DNA of 64,000 nucleotides from Phlebotomus papatasi (Eukaryota > Arthropoda > Insecta > Diptera > Psychodidae): contig NC_077223.1 of NCBI RefSeq assembly GCF_024763615.1, forward strand, positions 47,616,627 through 47,680,626, read 5' to 3'. Shown here piece after piece: positions 31,601 through 41,000 of the stretch. Each line of letters starts with the position of its first letter. The stretch's first letter is position 1. The position numbers and the translations under genes are program-made. The notes under the pieces are model-generated. The model was not told the origin of the DNA. It saw nothing but the letters and a program-made list of their open reading frames with translations, and did no database searches.

Positions 31601-34337
31601 CGTTAAAAAATTCGTATTCTGGATGAATGAAAATCATATTTATGTGCTTCTTCCTGATTGCTTACATACATTATGATCGTATAAATTGAAAAGGAAGAAT
31701 GTTACCACTAAGACTTGTGAGAAAGTACGGGAATTTAATTCAAAGTACAATTAATCTCACATAAATTTCGTTAATTTTGAAAAAATCGTTCGAATTTGGG
31801 AAGTGAGAAATGTCAAAAATAGCCCCCGAGCGTTCGAATTTAGAAGACTCTACTGTATTCCAAAAATAGGGCTCAAAATTTAATTATTTTTTTATTTTAC
31901 ATAATCCTTCCTCGAATGCCTTGGAACTTTGTAAGTTTAAGAAGGGTCATGAAGGCTATCTATAATAAAAATTTTAAGCCCCAGTCTCTTTTATTTTAGA
32001 AAATAGTGTTGCGCTCACAGTGTGGCACACTGTATTCTAGAGTGATTGTATCATAAAAACCCCACCTAATTTACCCAAATGATCCTGATGAGAAAGGGGG
32101 AAACCAAATCACTTGATCTCACAAGATCAGTAAAATGTATTTTCACTCTCTCTTGGTTCCTGACCGTCCCCGAGGAAGCATCATCGTCAGTCCTGGCGTC
32201 CACGGAATTTCTACTCCGGAAAATTATAAAATTGGGCTGATAAGTATTTTGTGCAGACTCGAGGACTCAGCAGAAATACGCGCAAATAGACGGATATATT
32301 ATACAATCTTGTAAATTACATATTGCATCTCAGAAATTACATTTAACTTGTCTTTTAAATTCAATTTTTTTTCATTAAATAGTGATATGTGCGAACCGAA
32401 AATCAGATTTTTTTTATTTGAAAGTGGTCGCTACAATAGTGAATATTGAAATTTTCGTTTAGACAAATTTGCCCCAGTCTCCCCTACATTTATCACGGGT
32501 ATTCAAATTCACGAGGACGGCGATGGATTTATTGGAAGTTAATTTAAAAATTTAAATAATAATTTAATAGTACAAAGGCAAACATTCCTTTACAAAATAT
32601 ATTCAGAACGCATTATACAACTTAGGTAAGAGTTTGAGAATTTGCAAAGTATGCGAGAAAAAATGCGTCCCAATCATCCCCTTTTGTGTCCCACAGTGCC
32701 CCAAATCGGGGAGGTTTGGGACAAAGTGTCAAGTTAAATGTTTTATCTTCTCCAAGAAAATTCAGTTGTTTTCCATGTTCTATCGCATACTTTTTATGTA
32801 GTCAATTACCATAAGTATCCTGTAGACCGCATAAAATTGTAACATCGTGATTTTTTGGAATACTGCCTCAAAGTCAAAACATGAAAAAGTGTCCCAAACC
32901 TCCCCGTGTCCTATACTACCAAAATCAAAAAGACAGTGAATTTTTATATTAAAGTGTAGTGTTCAGTCCTCATATCCCCCACTACCATGCCTTGCCCTGT
33001 AAACTCGCAGACTTCCTGGCAAAGCTAGAAAGTCTTGGGTTTTGATCACTGAGGAAAGTTCGGAGTCCGAGCCGAAAGCCTTAAAAAAAAATCCCTTTGT
33101 TATTGGGTCCCATACCCCCCCCCCCCTCCAGCCCAAAGGTTGACCTGTTTCTATATTACGAAAAATATGCAATTATATTCAGCAAATTTGTTATTATTAT
33201 TCGGCGAGTTATCTTACAAAAGTGTTTAATATCCGGTTCTAATAGTTAACACGATAGCAATTTTTTGTCATCAAATTTGCTTGAACCTAAATAAGTTTCA
33301 GATTACGTTTTATTTTTTTAAACTATTTTATAATGAAATATTATTAAATTAAATAAAAAGAAAAGACTACTCCAAGAATTCTTCCCCAATGCAAATGACT
33401 TATGAGGAACTTGCTATCAGTTTGATAACAATGTAGAACTTTCCATATTACAATAAAACGCGTTTTATAAACCAGTGATAAGCTATTACAAATTCAACTT
33501 GTGTGTGGCCTCAAATTACATAAAGAATCATTCTATAAGAAAATTCTCCCTGTTATTATTGAATAAATTTTTTACTGAAGAATCACAAACTCCGTTTTAT
33601 TGTTTTTTCTTTTGTTTTTGCGGAAATAAATGGGCTTTTTTCTTAGCTTCCCTTGTTCCAAGGCCTTTGGTAAATTGAAGCTATAGATAGGGTAAGTGTG
33701 CCAAATTTCGGCCAGCTTGCAATTCCGGCCACCTTTTTTGTTCTTCAAATTTCCATGAATTTTCAGTTTTCACATACTCTAGAGAGATTATTCAATGCAA
33801 ATTAATATCAAAAAATGTGGCTTCGACAAACGAGATGACGTGAAAAAGACATTGGAAGAATTCCCGAAGGGCAAGATATGAGAATGGAGGTGGCCGAAAT
33901 AGGGCACCAAAGCTATGTCTAAATTTTTATCAATTTTAAAATCTATTAAGAATGATTTTAAAGTAAATAAAGACGATAAACTGTCTACAACTACAAGGTC
34001 CCAAGCAACACGCTTTAAGAAAAAGGAATAAAAAAAGATCAATTTGTTTTAAAAATATTTTTTTCAAACGTGAGGCTTTGCTGCTTGCACGCAACTATGC
34101 CGAAATTTGGCACACTTACCCTATCTGTATTCTCTGACTATCAAAGCGGAAATAATTGGGAAAATTTAAGAGTTCAGCCCAAGCTCAACATGAGATTTTT
34201 TATCCCCTCTAATAAAATGCCAAACATGCGTTTCCCAAGGTCACTAACATTAGGTCAGGTTGGCTGGGGAGCCCACAAAAGAAAGCCCAGGCGCATTACC
34301 TGTAAAGTTGATGATGATTTGTGCTGGAACATTCCAT
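13699..34337 (-). CDS. Smg5: SMG5 (EST1-like) nonsense-mediated mRNA decay factor
   Basis: NMD factor that binds phosphorylated UPF1 and brings in decay and PP2A activities. Four coding exons on the minus strand: 34337-34300, 23374-20854, 14287-13999 and 13919-13699. Phases join exactly, giving 1022 aa. Exon 1 encodes only MECSSTNHHQLY plus two bases of an Arg codon; the LYR matches the start of the family's N-terminal helix. The 14-3-3-like/TPR region is about residues 10-370 (ARILLWRKGFYEP, VGMPQNQLGTLL). An acidic, serine-rich middle lies at about 440-560. DWLKNNRDIVI starts the later helical region, and a basic insert lies near 740-800. The C-terminal PIN domain starts about residue 862 (TPYLMMDSKSL, Asp869) and ends YAKYRKK. 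In the family the SMG5 PIN lacks the full catalytic acid set, and that appears true here. Introns of 10.9 and 6.6 kb are full of transposons. Confidence 0.93.
14742..16573 (-). mobile_element. 5'-truncated CR1-group LINE fragment in Smg5 intron 2
   Basis: Reverse transcriptase reading frame at 16569-15652 with DFRPISILPALSKPLE, LLDFSKAFDS, GVPQGSILGP and the catalytic YADD (HLYADDLQVY). A C-terminal piece at 15190-14855 contains FPYLETRAV and FVEGIVLWNNLP. The two are separated by stops and by a 253-bp MITE at 15309-15561, so it is dead. No endonuclease or ORF1 remains. It is clearly related to the longer LINE at 25501-30305, and it ends in a repeat of ATTCA at 14742-14761. Confidence 0.9.
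15309..15561. mobile_element. TA-flanked foldback MITE, copy 2, inside the LINE
   Basis: Same family as 11361-11575: GGGGAAAGTGCTCTCCCTTC at the left and the inverse at the right, TA on both sides. It interrupts the LINE coding region, so it arrived after the LINE. The copy is 38 bp longer, owing to an AATTAAATTA-rich centre. Confidence 0.88.
16677..17158. mobile_element. Long foldback element with about 200-bp inverted arms
   Basis: The left arm runs from GTCGGAAAGTGGAGTC to CACTGGTCGACCAG. The right arm is its near-complete reverse complement, from CTGGTCGACCAGTG to CACTTTCCGAC, around an 80-base loop. The arms differ by scattered substitutions and small indels. Fragments recur near 32980-33085 and 48630-48740, including the CGAGCCGAAAGC block. 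Non-coding. Confidence 0.85.
17877..19080. mobile_element. Decayed pogo-like element, 1.2 kb, in Smg5 intron 2
   Basis: Left end TA-GGGTAAGGGCTCATAATTTT, inverse right end AAAATTATGAGCCTTTACCC. Around 18620-18700 the plus strand reads VVRKALKGSRKGQGMR, then after a stop and a frame slip GVPKSTHF. That is the two-part signature of a psq/CENP-B type helix-turn-helix (Ala-Leu...Gly...Met-Arg, then Gly-Val-Pro-Lys-Ser-Thr). A second, shorter copy of the left part lies at 58839-59035. It is interrupted by a palindromic MITE at 18150-18292. No intact transposase. Confidence 0.68.
18150..18292. mobile_element. Palindromic MITE (TTTGTTTGTAAACATGTTTTC), copy 1
   Basis: TAACTTTTGTTTGTAAACAT is mirrored by ATGTTTACAAAACAAAAGG across a short centre with GAGATCTCGATCTAG. 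A second copy with the same layout is at 37787-37930. It lies inside the pogo-like element at 17877-19080. Confidence 0.8.
19125..19579. mobile_element. Palindromic MITE (CGAGAGACGGCTTAG family), copy 2, split by an LTR
   Basis: Same family as 9030-9158 and 46902-47046. Left half: CCTTGACAGACCTGAGG to GACGGCTTAGGGTAA. Right half: TTATATTAGAAATAATGG to TAAGTGTGTCTAGG. A 317-bp solo LTR sits exactly between them. Confidence 0.8.
19170..19486 (+). mobile_element. Solo LTR of a retrotransposon, 317 bp
   Basis: Starts TGTTGTGGAGG and ends GAACATATCA, giving the TG...CA termini of LTRs. GGTAA is duplicated immediately on both sides (19165-19169 and 19487-19491), a 5-bp target duplication. The interior holds an AATAAA polyadenylation-like motif at about 19336, with no coding region. 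The same locus without the LTR is represented by the uninterrupted MITE copy at 46902-47046. A TG...CA LTR with 5-bp duplication fits BEL/Pao, Gypsy or Copia; the superfamily cannot be told from the LTR alone. Confidence 0.82.
19755..20430. repeat. Dispersed repeat containing one arm of an inverted pair around Smg5 exon 2
   Basis: The first part (19755-20075) has CTTCCCCTCCAAAA, TTTTTGGATATATTTTAGAG and CATTTCGTCC blocks shared with 43520-44060, 44565-44745 and 63235-63425. The second part (20088-20430), with GAACCGGTTC and CACTAGAGAGCGCATTTAT, is repeated in inverse at 24066-24405 and partly at 57185-57400. Unclassified, non-coding. Confidence 0.65.
20461..20715. mobile_element. MITE with CACTGAGAGAAATCCG ends, copy 1
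   Basis: About 255 bp, very AT-rich with repeated GGTGTAAA/TTTACACC and GGGTAAAATTAACAT motifs. The right end CGGATTTCTCTCAGTG is the inverse of the left end of the copy at 54534-54785. A third copy is at 47438-47678. Confidence 0.75.
23452..23963. mobile_element. piggyBac-like MITE, TTAA-flanked, copy 1
   Basis: TTAA-CCCTTTAACGACGAGAC at the left, CGTCCTTAAAGGG-TTAA at the right; 512 bp. The TTAA duplication and CCC-type terminus are the hallmarks of piggyBac transposition. Near-identical copies lie at 47814-48326 and 57511-58135. No ORF, so it depends on a transposase from elsewhere. Located in Smg5 intron 1, just beyond exon 2. Confidence 0.85.
24066..24405. repeat. Inverted partner of 20088-20430
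   Basis: Reverse-complement relative of the block at 20088-20430: ATGATGCGAAAGTACTTTTGAGG, GAACCGGTTC and CACTAGAGAGCGCATTTAT all recur in inverse order. The pair brackets Smg5 exon 2. Confidence 0.75.
25501..25529. repeat. (TATAG)n tail at the LINE 3' end
   Basis: Nearly six perfect TATAG units at the 3' boundary of the LINE, which lies on the minus strand. Pentanucleotide microsatellite tails instead of poly(A) occur in several non-LTR clades. The related truncated LINE at 14742 ends in an ATTCA repeat at the same relative place. Confidence 0.85.
25693..28752 (-). CDS. LINE ORF2: APE endonuclease and reverse transcriptase
   Basis: About 1019 aa from the Met at 28752 (frame open further upstream to 28938). 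Endonuclease at about residues 115-340: FINARSI, CVSETWL, GRGGGVGIYV, IMGDFNVNL and the SDHD catalytic motif. Reverse transcriptase at about 540-810: FRPISLLPVLSKAFE, VLLDFTKAFDSLPHD, GIAQGSILGP and the catalytic YADD in HLYADDLQIY. The C-terminal region has FFTYGAELFF and KGVVLYNAIP. Nicks target DNA and copies the LINE RNA at the nick. Frame intact. The start is uncertain because ORF1 ends at 28781 in another frame and ORF2 probably begins by reinitiation just after. Confidence 0.9.
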   Translation of the reverse strand: MVMAATSPGNSSQTSAVDISPIDVPNNLSLGPVSNLLTRTYPADNMPSAVGSSTELNLFCGSSLSDSLNSTFSIDNFLRVNFNDVSLISQIQPDDIVNADINSLSMSQNQLTTDSRFSSILAFINARSIRRHIDEVRALLHNSSISVLCVSETWLNSSDSMESVGARDFQFFRCDRSGPGRGGGVGIYVRSCLKSSIICSGVFGKLEYIGVCVRSSGVTITMFSCYNPPPVSSVADFENLLDLVINYNNFVIMGDFNVNLNKKTSLSKRALDLLSARSLFHVPFNPTRFGSLLDLLIVPSCDSQRILKYNQVPLPGISDHDMIFASYNLRLPKPVNKYKTVADIRNCNGLYARASASQVFWGDISFEATSTGKVDCFTDLINDLFEKVVPKKRSLIPPLSTPWINDTVVSLIKRRDVAYRKWKRTGCTVDEGAFKRLRNKVRNLIKSRKKSHFNRCLNTKLPLRTLWSNIKKLGLRPSVSPSVNLSITASDLCLFFSTSSSVNVTCPSLPPTPWEGFSFTCVSQADVVYAISRVKSNAMGCDGVSLDFIKILLPVLNPVLTDIFNHILITSSYPDSWKRALVVPIPKISNPKSPSDFRPISLLPVLSKAFEFILHEQISQHLTANELLCAFQSGFRKGHSTTSALLKVNHDISSAIDRGRFAILVLLDFTKAFDSLPHDLLCYKLCSLFKFSSSAIALIRSYFSGRSHVIKFGDETSPPAFLSKGIAQGSILGPLMFSLFINDLPSVLLNCLFHLYADDLQIYVDGDPTNPQGAFDLMNSNLSKIEHWALLNGLLLNPKKSQAIIIYKKTPSFDFFPLLLHGDIIPIVDQVKNLGIIFNSTLSWSDHATSICRKVNYSLYTLRRFLDITPYDTRLLLARALLLPFFTYGAELFFAADSDTIRRLTVSFNNCVRYICGLNRRDHITPHRNVFIGCDLISHLNSRAVLFLFHLLIFGCPEYLSGLLVRGGSARVRGLIVPKVRSDCLYRSLFVKGVVLYNAIPSDIRRSADGIRRFFSNTG
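28781..30290 (-). CDS. LINE ORF1: PHD-finger nucleic-acid-binding protein
   Basis: Open frame of about 500 codons on the minus strand. Near its start: SCQIC, then about 14 residues later PCDSCHRWFH, then WTCAGC about 35 residues on. This C-x2-C...C-x2-C-H-x2-W-F-H...W-x-C-x2-C layout is a PHD-like zinc finger, as known in ORF1 of CR1-group LINEs. A coiled-coil-like stretch follows (LARLEELCGALAQENSNLRH). The middle is proline-rich with PPKP repeats. An RRM-like end domain (MRWLFVSRLARQV, VCVSLVRGDSNR, SFRVQLLPDEF) is followed by an Ala/Pro tail. No in-frame ATG was found ahead of the finger, suggesting the true 5' end is lost. Confidence 0.8.
30760..31250 (-). other. GC-richer retroelement-like remnant, unclassified
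   Basis: This stretch is clearly less AT-rich than its surroundings. The minus strand at about 31245-31140 reads as a short open stretch with MFGRESFSFDELRAFLV. The remainder contains an ATAAATAA-rich section near 31000. It could be 5' or 3' non-coding sequence of another non-LTR element. I cannot name it. Confidence 0.35.
31253..32484. mobile_element. Element with GGGGAGACTGGGGCAA-type ends, copy 1
   Basis: The left end is degenerate (AGTCTGACTGGGGCAAAACTT); the right end TTGCCCCAGTCTCCCC-TA is intact. It shares internal blocks with 36358-38566 and 52692-54026: CACGAGCTC, GAAATTTACTGCTCTACAAC, GAAATGTGATTTTCGA. A CAGTAGTCTCTC MITE (31522-31855) is nested in it. Confidence 0.7.
31522..31855. 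mobile_element. TA-type MITE, CAGTAGACTCTC family, copy 2
   Basis: Left CAGTAGTCTCTCAAATCTG; right inverse GAAGACTCTACTG-TA. Relative of 3663-3970 and 57556-57789. Nested in the element at 31253-32484. Confidence 0.65.
32707..32908. mobile_element. Foldback MITE (GGGGAGGTTTGGGACA)
   Basis: CGGGGAGGTTTGGGACAAAGTG and, 180 bases on, GTGTCCCAAACCTCCCCGTG form an inverted pair. Non-coding centre. A C13 homopolymer run near 33114-33126 lies outside it. Confidence 0.6.
33690..34121. mobile_element. TA-flanked MITE, GGGTAAGTGTGCCAAAT family, copy 2
   Basis: Same family and layout as 10043-10464, TA on both sides. It ends 179 bases from Smg5 coding exon 1, so it lies inside intron 1 close to the 5' splice site. 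Confidence 0.88.
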
Positions 34338-34447
34338 TATGAAATGCAATATTTTCTCGATATTCTCACAACGCTAGTTGGTAATTCTGGGTTCTTCTCT
34401 GGTATTCTCGCCTTAGCTTCGTCAAATTACTTCACCATTTTCTTCAA

Positions 34448-34455
34448 TGACGTCA
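34448..34455. promoter_or_regulatory. CRE palindrome between Smg5 and Otud5
   Basis: A perfect TGACGTCA, about 110 bases upstream of the Smg5 start codon and about 620 upstream of the Otud5 start codon, in the shared head-to-head interval. Consensus site for CREB/ATF-type bZIP factors. An 8-mer alone is weak evidence; the position is what makes it a candidate. Confidence 0.35.
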
Positions 34456-35069
34456 GGATCAAGACGGAATATCATTTTTCTCCGTATCAAAAAGCAGTTG
34501 TTCAACGCCTGGGACTCTTCTAATCATATCATCAGGGGCCTTCCACCACATTCCCGTGCTGACTCACACGACGTGTTGGATGCTATTTTGCACAATTTCA
34601 CCACACAACAATGCACTTTTCTTGCCTTTTTCTGGAATTTTTCCGCGATTTGTGACTTTTTTTTCGTGAAAAATCGCAATGGCGACTGAAGTTTCTTCTT
34701 ATTCTTTTTTTTTATTAAATATGGTATGAAACCTAGCAACAGTAGTTACTTTTGGGGGATTTTTCCTGTGAAAACCTTGCAAAATATTGCATCACACTGA
34801 GGGTTTTTGCAAAGTTTTCTTTTACCTAAATTCTCCCTCGAGAGAGAGCGGTTAACTTCAAGTGGCATGGAATCCCAATATGGCTGTCATTGTCTCCGAA
34901 GTTCGTAAGTTTTTTTTCTGGTCGAGGAAAATTCTTCTTTTATCCATTTTCCCTATTGCAGATTGTATCAATGGCACTTTAAGTGTAAAGAATAGTGTGT
35001 TGGGTGTCGATTAGTGCAAGCAGAACGTCAATTGAGGCAATTGCAAGTGTGTAAATCCCAATCACCAGA

Positions 35070-38000
35070 ATGACCATCAAACCACAGAAGACGTCGGAGG
35101 AGGCCAACAAAGAGGAACAAACTCAGAATAATGTAAGTTGGTATTTATAGATGATGAAGGAAGTGCAGTGCTGAAAATGCCACAATTCCGATACGATGGA
35201 ATGTGAAGCATTAGGGAGTTTGAGGTGATAGAGCATCAAAGTGTTTTGTTTGAGGAAAAAATTGGGATCAATTTTTAAAGGTTGCTATGTTTACGAGGTT
35301 CTGTTTAACTCTGCAGAGCCCTCAGCGTGAGAAGAGAGGCAGTGGACACGTGTACGGAGAAGAGAATGTGGGAAGACACCGTCGGACACCTCAGAAAGCG
35401 TGTGGCTTGCGAAAGCGAGAGAGTCATCTCAAGAGAGTGGAATCAAGGAGCGAACGTGAGAAGCACTCAAAGAGTCCCCATTTTCCACTCGGCAGCTCCA
35501 GTCCACACAATAACAATCTCACCAGTGCAACTACGAGCCACGAAAGAACCACCAGTACTGTCACGGGAAATGTCCTGGATATTCTGGAGGAGTCCTTTTC
35601 CGGCTACAACAGTGGTGACGAACATATTGGGCAGCGAGATGCTGTGCTGACGCCAGAAGAGTGGGCCGAGAGGGATGAGAAGTTTGTCAAGGCCATGTCC
35701 GAGAGAGGGTTAATTGTCAAGGAGATTGGTGAAGATGGAGCATGCCTCTTTCGCGCCATCTCCCTGCAAATCTATGGAGATGAGGATATGCACGAAGTGA
35801 TACGGCAGCAGACTATGGATTACATTTACCAAAATCGCGAATATTTCGCACAATTTGTCACAGAGGACATTTCCAGCTATGTACAGCGGAAGAGGCAAAA
35901 TCATGTCCATGGGAATCACATTGAGATCCAGGCCATGTCCGAGATATACAATCGTCCGGTGGAACTCTACTGCTATCAAACGAGTGAGTTGGCAAACTTT
36001 CTTTTATCACTTAGCATCAATCAGGAGGGATTTTGTGAGAGTGTGTTGAAGGCCGAGGTCAAGTTAAAGTTTTCGGCAAATTTACCCTATCTCATTTTTG
36101 AGGAAGTGTACAATGACAATTGTGCACCCAAATTCCAAGAAAAGATATACGAGTTCCTTTTCTCGGGATAAGTTAGAAAGGAGAGATAGTATTTTTTTTT
36201 TATTTTACCACATTATTTGAAAGATTTTTTCTCAATTGTCAGAGTTTATTTAATATAGGGGAGGATGAGGCTGTTTCAAGCAGTTTACATTTATATGCTA
36301 TTATGGGAACTAATAGTTCACTTAGTTTCTCTTGGTTATTGGCTATTTGTTAACATAGGGGAGACTGGGGCAATATTTGTCAAAATGGATATTTTATTTT
36401 TTCACGAGCTCAGAGAATCTACAATGTAAAAACTTTTGGACACTGACCAAAATATTGGAACAAGTTTTCCTTGGAACAAATTTTTTTGGGATCAATTTGT
36501 ACCTAGAGAAGATATTTGTTTTTTTCCAAAAAGTTTTCTTTACAGTTTCGTTACAAAATACAGTTACAATTTTATTAGAGTTTTCTTTTGGAACCGTTTT
36601 GATACAGTGGAATGTCTACCAATTTTAAGTTGATTTCGTTTTATACAAATTTGTTCCCGAAATTTGGAACAAAATTTGTTGCACTCGGCTGTTTTGTTCC
36701 CACTGTCAGGAACAAATTGGTACATATTCATTATAACAATATTATTCCTACACCTGTAACATATTTGTTCCAAAAATTTTCGATGTCCGTGGACGAGGTA
36801 ATTTTTGGAACGAAATTGTTACTCATATGGGGAATCTTTTTGTTCCCATTGTCGGGAACAAGTCCGTGTAAGTGATTTCGTCTTACAGTTAAGGCTTATA
36901 CTTCAGTCGAGATGGATTTCGGTGGCGAAAGTTCATAAGGAACATCAAATAAGAATCAACTGAAGAGTGTTTTATAACAAACGCGTGTATGACGAAATCA
37001 TATACGGGTGCTGGCAGCAGGAGGGGAAGGGAATCTCGAATTAAAAAAGTGAAACCATGTAGCACGAAAATTGCCACAGATTTGGCGTTCTCTTCACTTC
37101 AGTGACGGGTGACTGAGTGTGAGAGGAGGAGGGATACGATTTTATACTAGACGAGCTACAATTTGGAACAAATTCGTTACTAATATTGGGTATCTTTTTG
37201 TTCCTCCTAGAAGGTACAAATTTGTTCCAAAAATTTTCGGTGTCCGTGGACGAGCTACAATTTGGAACAAATTCGTTACTAATATTGGGTATCTTTTTGA
37301 GTCTCATAAAATGAACAAGATTATGCCAAAAATTATGGTGTCCGTGGACGAGCTAATTTTTGGAAAAAATACGTGCCGAAATTTTTTACCGTGAAATAAC
37401 TTTTACTAATCATATTCTTATAGACAATTTACCGCTGTACAACTTTACCAACGTTATTTTGCTCTAACTCAAAAGGAAATGTGATTTCCGAGCAATTTTC
37501 TAAAAGATGATTTTTGTGGAAATTCTCAAAACACCTGGGGCAAATTTTGCCAGGCATGGAGTATTTATTGTCATTTTCTTTCGTTTTGTTACGAGTTCTC
37601 GTGAATGAATGATATATCCAATTGAAATATTTTGATAGGAAATTTATTCCTTTATAACTATACAGAACATTGTTATCTAAACGAGAAATGTGCTTTTCAA
37701 GTTATTTTCCAAACGCTGTTTTTGGCAAGAAATGGCTGAAGAGCGAATTGGGTGAGTTGAACTGAACGAAGTTTGCCAAGTAATGCCCAACGCACAATAA
37801 CTTTTGTTAAGTAAACATGTTTTTGACATTTCAATGAGAGTGAGTGAGATCTAGATCTAGTCATCTCGTTCACTCCTATAGAAAATTTTGGAAACATGTT
37901 TACAAACAAAAGTTATTGTGCTTTGGGCATAAATGTCACATAGCAAAACAAAAGAAAAAAGGTAGCGCAGAGTGTTTTGTATTAATGGAACTGGAGAAAT

Positions 38001-41000
38001 TTAAGCATTAAAAACACATTTGTGATGTGGGAATGTCCTCCCAAAATTCTTTTACTCTCTTCCTGTTGGGATTGTTTTGCCTCATAAATCATCTGCAGTC
38101 TCCTCAGAACCAGGGACTGGTTGTTTCTATTCGCCGTGTAGAATATCGGCATTCTTCGTTTTTTGACAATATTTGCCCCATGCCTTCTGACAAATTTTAC
38201 CCCGAGTGTTCATTTTTAATAAAAAAATACTTCTGGAGGAAAATCAGTATGGAAAATTCACAAATGAAAAACAGATTCGTGTTCAGCAGATCCAAATTAT
38301 TCAGCAAACACACTCTAATGCAAAAATTTTGGAAAGTAAGTCGATGAAAATTGATATCTCTTCAAGAGCAAATATTTTAAAAACAGGACCCAAAATTTCA
38401 ATATTTTTTATTTGATATATTCCTTGCTGGAATTCCTTAAAAACTTTGACATTTGTTGAGGTTCACTAAGGTAATCTATAATAAAAATTTGAAGTCTCGG
38501 TCTCTTTTCTTTTGTAAGATATTGAATTCTAAAATTTTCGATTTGACAAATTTTGCCCCAGTCCCCTACATCTCCTATTTTTTAATAACCCCAAAATTTT
38601 AAATTTGCGAAGGTCATGTTAATCTGTTCCTGAATCTGCCTCACCGTCCCCTAAAAATTTGAATTTCCAAAACCTACATTATCTACATATTTTAAAATTT
38701 TTTTTGCCATAATTAACTTATATAATACACGATATTTGAAAAATTCCAATATATACAGTGGGATCTCGATCGAGTCAACCCCCGGTAGAGTCAATGTCCA
38801 ATAGCGTCTACAGCTATTTTTTTACACTACGAACTCTAATAGAGTCAACTTGAACTTAAACGAACTCCGATATAGTCAACTACTACACCTAGAAATAATT
38901 AGTAGACTATCGAGGTCCCACTGTATTTCTAAAATTTCGAAATTTTTCAAAAACATTTTACCGATGTTCTTGCTTTATCAAAATCTCTATATTTAGTTTT
39001 TCTCGAAAATCATTCATAATAAGTCATAAGAATATTTAAAAAAAAAAATCACGACAGTAACAAATTTTCATTAATCTTCAGAGACCGTCAATGGTATTTT
39101 TTTCTTTTCATTTTTAGAAGAAAAAAACATTTCCAAATGGTTCATATTCTGAAAGTGAAAATGCACGCGCGTTGATCGAAGTTTCAATTAAATCGAAAAT
39201 AAAATTTTATTGTCATTTGTCATCTTTATTTTTGACCCCCCTCCCTTATACGGCCATTGCCATATAAAACCTGTGGGATGAAAACGTTGGTAAATTCCTT
39301 CATTGGTTTTACATTTCGTTACCGTTGCACGTGGGCCTCTACATGCGAAGATTGGTACGCTTACAAAGAGAAGTTTGAAAAACCTATTCACTGAGGCTGT
39401 TTTGTTCTTCATCGCACTAACAACATTTCGAACATTTCATTTAATAAAAACATTTAATAAAAATAATTAAAAAAAGTAATAAAATTTCATTTAAAAGAAA
39501 TCAATTTTTGTGCTTAATTATTATATTAATTATAACATCATTATCTAAGTTGTGTAAAGAGTACTATGCAAAAATATCTCTTTTTTTAAATCTTTATTTT
39601 TAAAAGAAATCTTAAAAACGTCAGAGCAAAACAAGGGCTTGGACAATCTGAAACTTAGGAATAATCTTAACTTCAAACTTTTTGAGATAAAACCGGATTC
39701 TGATAGTCCACAAAATTTTCTGTGAAACTCTGTACCAATCTAAAAATCTAAAAATATTCAAAATGCCACTAAAATAGCAGAAGCGCGATTTGATTTTTTT
39801 TTTTTTTTAATTTGATCAGTCATACTTAAAGTTTAGGATTAGAAAGAAATGAATATTGCAAAACTTGAAAAGATCCAAAAAACATAGCTTTTTTTGAATG
39901 GGATTTTTTAATTTATATTTTGCCAGTTTTTTTTTCTCTGTAAATAACTGAGATTGAATTCAAAGAACAATCAGAAAAAAAATCTACTGTTGGTTACCTT
40001 GGTTACTATCCATTTTCTAACTAAATTCTATTTCTTTATACCCAAAAATTTAGCCATGGACAATACCAAATATCTCGTACAACATACCATGTTTCCTTAA
40101 TCCGAGACACTTTCCTCTCTTCCATGAAGTGAAATAGCTGTTAATAGTAAAATCATTTTGAAATTGCTTCATGTTGCAAGGCTTTGAAAAAAAGCAACTT
40201 GTTTTCGAGATGACTGAATAATGGCTAAGCTTAACCCTCTAACGGGTAAGATCGCATCCAGGAGGTCTTCACAAAAATCACATTTACAGTGACAATAAAG
40301 GTTTTATTTATTTAAAAGTGTTATAGTGTCCTCGGTAATAGTCTTATAAACATCTCTTGAAAGTTTGAACCCATTTTGACTCTTCGTTTTGTTGCTATTC
40401 CCAATTTTGTGTGACCAGGTCAGAGAAAAAGCAACAAAAAATATTTGTGCAAAAAAAACTCATTTCCAATTTCCATAAAAATACCGATTTAAAGTTATCT
40501 GACTAAAATAAATTTATTTTTTACTCAAAGATATGTCATTCTACTTTGTATATTTTATTTAAAAAATTTGAAAAAACGAAAAATGTGAATTTTCGAAGCA
40601 ATAAGAGTTCAAAAATTTTTTATATTTTCTCATCTAGCGCCTAAACTAAAAAAGATAATGAAGAATGGATGGTTTTTTCGACTTTATTGAATCATAATTA
40701 TCCTAGAAAACATTGTTTTAGAACTTTTTTTCGCATATTAAAGGAAACACCGTTAGAGGGTTAAACGTGAGCCATAAAAACATTTTGACATCTTTTTTTT
40801 TTCAGAGCCGATAAATATATTTAATTCCGGTCAATGTGACAATGGCTATGAGCCACTGAGACTATCGTATCAGCGCTGTTCCCACTACAATGCCCTTCTG
40901 GACCCCTTTAAGTCGTCTGTGGGCGTTGGTCTGGGATTGGCTGGCTATAAGCCCGAGGAGGTGGACCACAAACAGATGCGCGATGCCGTGCGACTCAGCG

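Larger units (their letters stand above)
36358..38566. mobile_element. Element with GGGGAGACTGGGGCAA ends, copy 2, in Otud5 intron
   Basis: TA-GGGGAGACTGGGGCAATAT at the left, TTTTGCCCCAGTCCCC-TA at the right. It is inflated to 2.2 kb by internal repeats (36620-37390) and a palindromic MITE (37787-37930). Non-coding. Confidence 0.8.

Noticed and set aside
36358..37390. Regularly spaced repeats considered as a CRISPR-like array
   Set aside because: The units are about 104 bp, diverged and without constant-length spacers, in a eukaryotic intron.
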